Part shown: positions 12,312 to 17,729 of the stretch, piece by piece | Layout of the letters: every line of letters starts with the position of its first letter | How positions within the stretch are numbered: the first letter of the stretch is position 1 | NCBI GenBank assembly: GCA_045632525.1 | Contig: JAZQWV010000085.1 | Location: forward strand, 1-17,729 | Origin: Fimenecus sp045632525 | Lineage (GTDB): Bacteria; Bacillota; Clostridia; Oscillospirales; Acutalibacteraceae | Direction: 5' to 3' | Length of the DNA: 17,729 bases | Position numbers and translations under genes: made by a program | The notes under the pieces: generated by a model | The model's input: only the letters and a program-made list of their open reading frames with translations | What the model was told of the DNA's origin: nothing | Databases searched by the model: none

Positions 12312-14066
12312 ATGAGCGACATACTTAATAAAGTAAAAGATTTCGGTAACGAAATTAAAACTCATTGGAATACTCCGGCAGAAGGTAAATATGTCCCTTA
12401 TAAAGAATATAAGGACGTTGTTATCGGTGTCGGCGCAAACTACACAGGTGCAAAAACACTTGAGTATATCGGCTTCTGGTCAAGCTGTTTCCTCATTATG
12501 CACCATTATAAGTTGCCTTATCTCACATTCTCAGTTATCGGGCTTTTGAATATGCCTCTTGGCTATATCACAGCTCTTATCTGGTGGTATGTTTGTGACA
12601 ACTTGGGCTTTTTGCCTAAAAAACAAGAAAGAAAAGTTTATTGGGTTTATGGTCTGATGATGTTGTTCGGTATATCCACCATCGCATTTGACTATTCAAG
12701 ATTGTTTGACCAATCAAGCTGGTTTATTACAACACTTAACAGCTTTGAAGGTATGAATGCTACGGCATGTTTTAAAACCTTTGGTACACACTTCTTGTAT
12801 TCAGGTTGGGTTGGTGCCCGTAACATTTTCTGGCGTAAGAAACTCATTCCAAAATACGGCAGATATAAATATAGCCTTTACTGCGATGTTATTCCAAAGT
12901 GCGTAATGGTTATCCTTATCGGTTGGCTTCCTGTTTATAACATTCCAGATGTTGCAACAAGAGTGTGGGTCGCAAACCTTCTTTTTGCTACATACAATGT
13001 ATTCGGTTTTGGTAATGTTCTCGAAGAATGTTCAAAGAGAATTAGCCCTAACCTTCAAGAAAGAATTCTTGTTCGTAGCTATCCTGTAAAACTTTCACAC
13101 ATCTTCAATTCAATCCTTGCAATTATCCTCCCTGCAATTGTTGGTATGCTCCGTCATGAATGGGCAGATATTAACTTCTATAGATGGGTTATCCCTGTAA
13201 CATTCTGTATTTCAGCAGCATTTACAATGGGACTTGCAGGCAGAATTAAAGAAAGAATTCCACAGCCACCAATCGAAAAGAAAGTTCAGATTAAGTTCTG
13301 GGACGGTATGCTTGGTGTTCTTAAAAACAAATATTTGCTTATCAACACAGTTGTTGGTCTTATTGACTCACTCGGTAACGGTATGTTGCCATTTGCAACT
13401 ATCCTTTACTTCTACACATTCCGTCTCAGCGGTTTGCCATATTCATTGTTGGTAGCACTTATTTCATTTGCGGGTACTCCACCTGATTTGTTATCACCAT
13501 TCTTCTTAAAGAGATTCTCATATAAGCAGATTATGATTTTCTATCAGATGAGCCGTGCAATCGGTAATGCGATTATCGCTATTGCAATGTGGACTCTTGG
13601 TGATAATCTCGCTCTTTGCGGAACAATCTGCGTTATTGTTCTCTTCTTTATGGAAATGACAAAGACAGTTCCAACAACAGCAGGTCACGATATGGGTGTT
13701 CGTATCGGTGACTATCAGATGTACCTTTCAGGCGAGCGTCTTGAAAGCTTTGCTGGTATCTTTGGTTGGTTCACAGGACCTATCACATCATTCGTTGGTC
13801 TTATTATTCCAATCTTCTTGTTAAGATACGGCTTCAATAGTAACTGGGAAATTCTCTTCTTCGATGGTTCAAGAAGAAACATTGTTGTTGTGCCAATTAT
13901 CGTTGACGCAATTGGATTCTTCCTTATGACAATTCCATATCTCTTCTGGGATTATGATAATAAGAAACAGAACTTGGTTATGGAAGTTCTTAAACGCCGT
14001 GCAGAAGTTACAGAAAAGAAAGCCCAAGAAGAAGGCGTTTCTGTATCTGGCGGTTATAAAGGTTAA
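12312..14066 (+). CDS. GPH/MFS_2-family (Na+/sugar symporter-like) transporter
   Basis: The 584-residue membrane protein has about 12 hydrophobic segments after an N-terminal cytoplasmic part of about 45 residues. A GRYKYSLYCDVIP stretch on the first half, a GDYQMYLSGERLESFAGIFGWF-like region before the last segments and the end FWDYDNKKQNLVMEVLKRRAE resemble the glycoside-pentoside-hexuronide cation symporters (MelB-like, Pfam MFS_2). Members carry sugars, glycosides or related acids with Na+ or H+. The substrate here is unknown. It is longer than typical relatives (about 450-500). The ATG at 12312 follows GGGAGA. The LRR gene starts 14 bases after the stop behind its own strong site, so the pair is co-transcribed. 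Confidence 0.82.
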   Translation: MSDILNKVKDFGNEIKTHWNTPAEGKYVPYKEYKDVVIGVGANYTGAKTLEYIGFWSSCFLIMHHYKLPYLTFSVIGLLNMPLGYITALIWWYVCDNLGFLPKKQERKVYWVYGLMMLFGISTIAFDYSRLFDQSSWFITTLNSFEGMNATACFKTFGTHFLYSGWVGARNIFWRKKLIPKYGRYKYSLYCDVIPKCVMVILIGWLPVYNIPDVATRVWVANLLFATYNVFGFGNVLEECSKRISPNLQERILVRSYPVKLSHIFNSILAIILPAIVGMLRHEWADINFYRWVIPVTFCISAAFTMGLAGRIKERIPQPPIEKKVQIKFWDGMLGVLKNKYLLINTVVGLIDSLGNGMLPFATILYFYTFRLSGLPYSLLVALISFAGTPPDLLSPFFLKRFSYKQIMIFYQMSRAIGNAIIAIAMWTLGDNLALCGTICVIVLFFMEMTKTVPTTAGHDMGVRIGDYQMYLSGERLESFAGIFGWFTGPITSFVGLIIPIFLLRYGFNSNWEILFFDGSRRNIVVVPIIVDAIGFFLMTIPYLFWDYDNKKQNLVMEVLKRRAEVTEKKAQEEGVSVSGGYKG

Positions 14067-14080
14067 TGGAGGTGAGTTGA

Positions 14081-15316
14081 ATGAGTAAGAAAGAAAAAAA
14101 GCAAAACAAAGCTAACGGTTGGGGTACTGATGTACAGTTAGATATTCCTGAAGACGAAATATGGACTTATCAGGTACCGGGCCTTGCAGCACCTCATGTC
14201 AACAAGCCTTACAAATACTATAACTTGAAAAAAGCAATATTTGTAATTGTTATTATTGTTGCAGTTTCTCTTTCAATGCTTTTCTCTGTTCTTGCATTGC
14301 AGAATGAAACATTTGAATATACAGAATTAGAAAGCGGAATTCAGTTCTCAAAATTCAGTAACACAGGTTATCTTTATGAACTCGATATTGACTATGTTTC
14401 AAATATTGAGTATATTCCAGGTAACAATGACCCTGCAACAAACTTTAAAGTTGTCAAAGATACAACTAAACCAATCACATCTGTAAGACAGTTTACTCTC
14501 AACTGTGACGATAAGATTAAAACAATCTATATCGGTCCTGATGTTCTTGAAATTGACGGTAAAGCATTCTATTCTTGCTGGGCATTACAGAACATTGAGG
14601 TTGACGAAAATAACCCTAATTACTGTGATGTTGATGGTGTTCTCTATAATAAAGATAAGACAGAAGTTCTTTGCTATCCTTGTGACCACGACGAATATCT
14701 TCGTCAGAAATATGGTTATGAAGCAGAACTTTACAGAAATGATGTTACACCTGAATATGAAAAAGATATTCAGACTTATGTAGTTCCATCATCTGTTAAA
14801 AAGATTGGTGAAATGTGTTTCAACTATGCAAATCTTCGTTATATCTACCTTCCAGAAGGTCTTGAAACAATCGAAACACTTGCTATCTTCAAACTTCATG
14901 AACGCGTTGACCAATGGGGCACAACACCATCACTTGCAAATATTTATACATATAAAGCAACTGATGTTGAAGACCCACATTTCACAGGTAGAGATGCTCT
15001 CGGTGAAGTTTACCTTTCACTCCCTGAAGGTCTTAAATTCATCGGTTCAGATGCTTTCAGCTATAACCAGAACTTAGAATATGTTTATATTCCATCAAGC
15101 GTGACTAATATCGGTCACCACGCATTCTGGGATGATTGCTATAAAGAGGATAAACAGATTAAGGGCGTTAATGTTATGAATGTTGCTCAAAGTGAAGAAG
15201 AGTTTGCAACTCTCACAGTGGGTGACGACTGGCTCCCTGAATATGACTATCTTCTCTTCAAAAAGGCTATTGATGTTAATTACTCAGCACAAAGACAGGC
15301 AATGCCAACTGAATAA
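14081..15316 (+). CDS. Membrane-anchored BspA-like leucine-rich repeat protein
   Basis: The 411-residue product starts with about 50 polar, lysine-rich residues, then one membrane segment (about 51-73) and a large C-terminal region. A positive N-end and no cleavage site suggest type II topology with the C-terminal region outside. That region has several LRR_5 (BspA/TpLRR-type) repeats. Units such as IYIGPDVLEIDGKAFYSCWAL, VPSSVKKIGEMCFNYANL, LPEGLKFIGSDAFSYNQNL and IPSSVTNIGHHAFWDD follow the x-P-x-x-V/L-x-x-I-G-x-x-A-F pattern. Such domains bind proteins or glycans in other systems. The ATG at 14081 follows GGAGGTGA. It is coupled to the transporter just upstream and ends at a strong terminator. 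A partner or sensor role for the transporter is inference only. Confidence 0.85.
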   Translation: MSKKEKKQNKANGWGTDVQLDIPEDEIWTYQVPGLAAPHVNKPYKYYNLKKAIFVIVIIVAVSLSMLFSVLALQNETFEYTELESGIQFSKFSNTGYLYELDIDYVSNIEYIPGNNDPATNFKVVKDTTKPITSVRQFTLNCDDKIKTIYIGPDVLEIDGKAFYSCWALQNIEVDENNPNYCDVDGVLYNKDKTEVLCYPCDHDEYLRQKYGYEAELYRNDVTPEYEKDIQTYVVPSSVKKIGEMCFNYANLRYIYLPEGLETIETLAIFKLHERVDQWGTTPSLANIYTYKATDVEDPHFTGRDALGEVYLSLPEGLKFIGSDAFSYNQNLEYVYIPSSVTNIGHHAFWDDCYKEDKQIKGVNVMNVAQSEEEFATLTVGDDWLPEYDYLLFKKAIDVNYSAQRQAMPTE

Positions 15317-15330
15317 AAACATATAAAAAT

Positions 15331-15357
15331 ATCCCCACAGTAAATTACTGTGGGGAT
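15331..15357. terminator. Bidirectional terminator between the LRR gene and the ene-reductase gene
   Basis: ATCCCCACAG (15331-15340) pairs with CTGTGGGGAT (15348-15357), and the inner bases TAA/TTA can extend it. On the plus strand TTCTTTTC follows; on the minus strand ATTTTTATA follows. It lies between two convergent stop codons and can serve both genes. Confidence 0.88.
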
Positions 15358-15378
15358 TTCTTTTCGTTCAATTTTAAA

Positions 15379-17442
15379 TTATAACTTCATTGCAACGTCC
15401 CAAGCGCCCCAGATAACTGTACGGAGATTTCCGACTTTCTGAGCATCACCGATAACGTGAACATGCTTTGACTTTTCTGCAACAGGAGCAGGTTTGTAAC
15501 CAACTGAAAGGATAACTGTGTCAGCTTCTACATCAATTGTTTTGCCGTCTTTATCCATAATTGTAACACCGTTGTCACGGATTTCAGTAGTCTTGCTTTC
15601 AAGATAAACAGGAACTTTGTTTGTCTTGAAGAAGTCACGAAGATAACTTGTGTTAGCAAGAGCAACACCTGGAGTTGTGATAAGGTCATCCTGCATTTCA
15701 ACGATAACAGGCTTCTTGCCCTGAAGATAAAGCTCATAAGCAATTTCGCAACCTGTGAGACCACCACCAACAACTACAACCTTGTCACCTGCAAGTGAGT
15801 TGTCAAGAAGGAAGTCAACTGCTTCAATTGCCTTTTCTGCACCCTTAACAGGAATCTTGTTAGCAACTGAGCCAGTAGCAATGATAACTTCGTCTGCACC
15901 AAGTGAAGCAATGTCTTTAACTTCTGTGTTCATGTGAATTGTAATAGCGTCATAGAGCTTAATTTCACGGTTATACCATGCAATAAGGTCGCGGTCTTTT
16001 TCTTTATATGATGGAGCAGCAGCTGCGATAAATACACCGCCGAGCTTGTCGCTCTTTTCATAAAGGTCAACCTTGTGACCACGCTGTGCGCATACCATAG
16101 CAGCTTCCATACCACCGATACCGCCACCGATAACAGCAATCTTCTTGAGCTTCTTAGCAGGTTTGATGTTGTATTTCTTTGACTGCATTGTCTTTGGGTT
16201 GAGAGCACAACGAGAAAGTCCCATTGTGTCGAGAAGGTCCTGTGTATTAGCATGACCCTTTGAAGATGAGAAGTTAAAGCAACCTGCGTGGCAGCAGATA
16301 CAAGGCTTGATTTCTTCAATTCTGTCTTCAATAATCTTTGTAATCCATTCAGGGTCTGTAAGGAACTGACGAGCAACACCAACACCGTCGATTTTGCCTT
16401 CTGCTACTGCCTTAGCACCAGCATCAGGTTCCATTCTACCTGCACAAACAACAGGAATATCAACGAATTTCTTGATGTGTGCAACTTCTTCAAGGTTACA
16501 GTTCTGTGGCATATACATTGGTGGGTGACACCAGTACCATGAGTCGTATGTACCATTGTCAGCGTTGAGCATATCGTAACCTGCATCCTGAAGATATTTA
16601 GCAGCCTTTTCTGATTCTTCCATATCACGGCCAACTTCTTTGTAATCTTCACCAGGCATTGCGCCTTCACAGAAGCCCTTCATCTTTGATACTGCAGAGT
16701 AACGAAGAGAAACAGGGTAGTCGTCACCGCAAGATTCTTTGATAGCCTTAACAACTTCAACTGCGAAACGATATCTGTTTTCAAAGTTTCCGCCATATTC
16801 GTCAGTACGCTTGTTGAAGAATTCAATAGCAAACTGGTCAAGAAGATAACCTTCGTGAACAGCGTGAACTTCAACACCGTCAACACCTGCATCGCGGCAG
16901 AGCTTTGCGGTCTTTGCGAATGCTTCGATGATTTCGTGAATCTGCTCTTTAGTCATTTCAGGGCAGATAATATCGTGTGCCCAACGTGAAGGCTGGGGAC
17001 TGGGAGATGCGAGCTCATGTGAAGTGTCAAGAATAGGCTTTACAAGAGCGCGTGTGAATTTATTTCTGTGGAGAGGAGCAACAAGCTCGGTGATAGCCCA
17101 TGAACGGCCCATACCGGCTGTGAGCTGAACAAAAAGCTTTGCTCCGGTCTTGTGGATTTCATCCATAAATACTTTGAGGTCTTCAAACATCTTGGGATTC
17201 TGCCAGAGCCATTTGCCCCAGAATGTGTCGCGGAGGGGAGCGATGCCGGGGATGATAAGACCAACGTTGTTGTTAGCTCTTTCAAGGAAAAGCTTTGCAG
17301 CTTCCTTGTCAAAGTGACATCCGCCGAGTTCAAACCAACCGAAAAGCGATGTACCGCCCATAGGACACATAACGATTCTGTTTTTGATTTCTACGTTGCC
17401 TATTTTCCAGGGGGTAAACAAGGCTTCGTACTGTTTGTTCAT
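15379..17442 (-). CDS. FMN/4Fe-4S/FAD ene-reductase (BaiCD / 2-enoate reductase / 2,4-dienoyl-CoA reductase family)
   Basis: The 687-residue product has an old-yellow-enzyme TIM barrel (about 5-375). Its family string VEVHAVHEGYLLDQF carries H193, H196 and Y199. A [4Fe-4S] site follows (C381, C384, C388, C412), then a pyridine-nucleotide/FAD region with GGGIGG (439-444) and a second GGGLTG (559-564). Length and order match clostridial NAD(P)H-dependent enzymes that reduce activated C=C bonds, such as 2-enoate reductase, BaiCD/BaiH and dienoyl-CoA reductase. The substrate cannot be told. The ATG at 17442 follows AGGAAG; a GTG at 17451 would leave no room for that site. It stands alone, convergent to the transporter-LRR pair, with its own TTGACA promoter. 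No bai operon genes are near. Confidence 0.9.
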   Translation of the reverse strand: MNKQYEALFTPWKIGNVEIKNRIVMCPMGGTSLFGWFELGGCHFDKEAAKLFLERANNNVGLIIPGIAPLRDTFWGKWLWQNPKMFEDLKVFMDEIHKTGAKLFVQLTAGMGRSWAITELVAPLHRNKFTRALVKPILDTSHELASPSPQPSRWAHDIICPEMTKEQIHEIIEAFAKTAKLCRDAGVDGVEVHAVHEGYLLDQFAIEFFNKRTDEYGGNFENRYRFAVEVVKAIKESCGDDYPVSLRYSAVSKMKGFCEGAMPGEDYKEVGRDMEESEKAAKYLQDAGYDMLNADNGTYDSWYWCHPPMYMPQNCNLEEVAHIKKFVDIPVVCAGRMEPDAGAKAVAEGKIDGVGVARQFLTDPEWITKIIEDRIEEIKPCICCHAGCFNFSSSKGHANTQDLLDTMGLSRCALNPKTMQSKKYNIKPAKKLKKIAVIGGGIGGMEAAMVCAQRGHKVDLYEKSDKLGGVFIAAAAPSYKEKDRDLIAWYNREIKLYDAITIHMNTEVKDIASLGADEVIIATGSVANKIPVKGAEKAIEAVDFLLDNSLAGDKVVVVGGGLTGCEIAYELYLQGKKPVIVEMQDDLITTPGVALANTSYLRDFFKTNKVPVYLESKTTEIRDNGVTIMDKDGKTIDVEADTVILSVGYKPAPVAEKSKHVHVIGDAQKVGNLRTVIWGAWDVAMKL

Positions 17443-17491
17443 CGAAAACACTTCCTTATCAATATTTGTGTTAACATAAATAACCTATTAT

Positions 17492-17520
17492 ATAATAAAA
17501 TAAATGTCGCTCTGTGTCAA
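17492..17520 (-). promoter_or_regulatory. Promoter of the ene-reductase gene
   Basis: On the minus strand TTGACA (plus 17515-17520) and TATTAT (plus 17492-17497) are 17 bp apart, with a start near 17485 and a leader of about 43 bases. Inside the leader, TTTGTGTTAACATAAA (17465-17480) is a near-perfect palindrome with one mismatched pair and could be an operator. Confidence 0.7.
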
Positions 17521-17541
17521 GTTGTTATTGAAATCTTTGCG

Positions 17542-17729
17542 TTAAAATCCGCCGTTGACAGTTATGATATTATCCATAACAATCGATGTTGTTTCAACGG
17601 TTGATTTTCCGACTTTATAATTATTCAAACTGATATCAACGGTGTATTTCCAGGTGCCTTTTATGATTCTGCCGTCTTTGTCGATGTGAACCTTAACTGT
17701 CGCGTTGGTATAGTTGATTTTTGTGTCTT
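17542..17729 (-). CDS. C-terminal end of an unknown, probably secreted protein (5' end outside window)
   Basis: On the minus strand a frame enters at the window edge and ends at TAA (17542-17544). It gives about 61 residues, from DTKINYTNATVKVHID to SIVMDNIITVNGGF. The pattern of alternating polar and hydrophobic residues with DKDGRIIKGTWKYTVDI suggests a beta-rich domain like those in clostridial cell-surface lipoproteins. No signal region is visible because the start is missing, and I do not recognise the family. The stop is 100 bases from the ene-reductase start, and a separate promoter lies between, so the two need not be one operon. Confidence 0.65.
   Translation of the reverse strand, partial: DTKINYTNATVKVHIDKDGRIIKGTWKYTVDISLNNYKVGKSTVETTSIVMDNIITVNGGF

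Noticed and set aside
15379..17442. Part of a bile-acid (bai) operon
   Set aside because: Although the enzyme resembles BaiCD/BaiH, no baiA, baiB, baiE, baiF or baiG partner is present; the gene stands alone.
17152..17604. 150-residue plus-strand frame across the ene-reductase start
   Set aside because: It is antisense to the enzyme, crosses its promoter and overlaps the next gene; no ribosome site.

Overview
The window is about 17.7 kb of AT-rich bacterial DNA from what looks like an anaerobic, spore-lineage member of the Firmicutes (class Clostridia, probably a gut or rumen Oscillospirales/Ruminococcaceae-like organism). The reasons are a Spo0A homologue with a matching 0A box, a Gram-positive-type SOS box before recA, a T-box riboswitch, strong AGGAGG-type ribosome binding sites, some TTG starts, and a large Fe-S flavin enoate-reductase-type enzyme. 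This placement is inferred from gene content, not from a database search.

Left third (1-5954): the end of an unidentified gene meets rpmB (L28, minus strand) at a shared hairpin terminator. rpmB and recA are divergent, and both have TTGCAA-N17-TATAAT promoters. recA-recX-rimO overlap end to end under one SOS-box promoter. A cysteine T-box leader then controls cysE-cysS, which links cysteine synthesis and cysteinyl-tRNA charging to uncharged tRNA-Cys.

Middle (5955-12215): a small unknown lipoprotein (minus strand) is divergent from a two-gene export operon. This consists of a long MacA/YknX-like adaptor and a MacB/YknZ/FtsX-like permease with a very Met-rich outside domain. No ATPase gene is present between them or next to them. 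Directly after the permease stop lies an elaborate array of hairpins separated by CGATAT/ATATCG half-sites, which can fold into a four-rung ladder. A terminator and an AT-rich stretch with repeats follow, then a promoter built inside a 16-bp-arm palindrome driving spo0A. The Spo0A receiver lacks the usual paired acidic residues. mntP (Mn2+ exporter) and a HAD-family nucleotidase form a translationally coupled pair with a good terminator.

Right third (12216-17729): a GPH/MFS_2-family transporter is followed 14 bp later by a type II membrane-anchored BspA-like leucine-rich repeat protein. The pair ends at a bidirectional terminator shared with a convergent gene for a 687-residue FMN / 4Fe-4S / FAD ene-reductase (BaiCD/2-enoate-reductase-like). 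The window ends inside the 3' part of an unknown, probably secreted, protein gene on the minus strand.

The least ordinary items are the hairpin ladder (9395-9589), the palindromic spo0A promoter together with the altered Spo0A receiver, the ATPase-less Met-rich exporter, and the transporter-LRR pair next to an ene-reductase. No rRNA, tRNA, CRISPR array, insertion sequence, integrase or prophage gene was seen.
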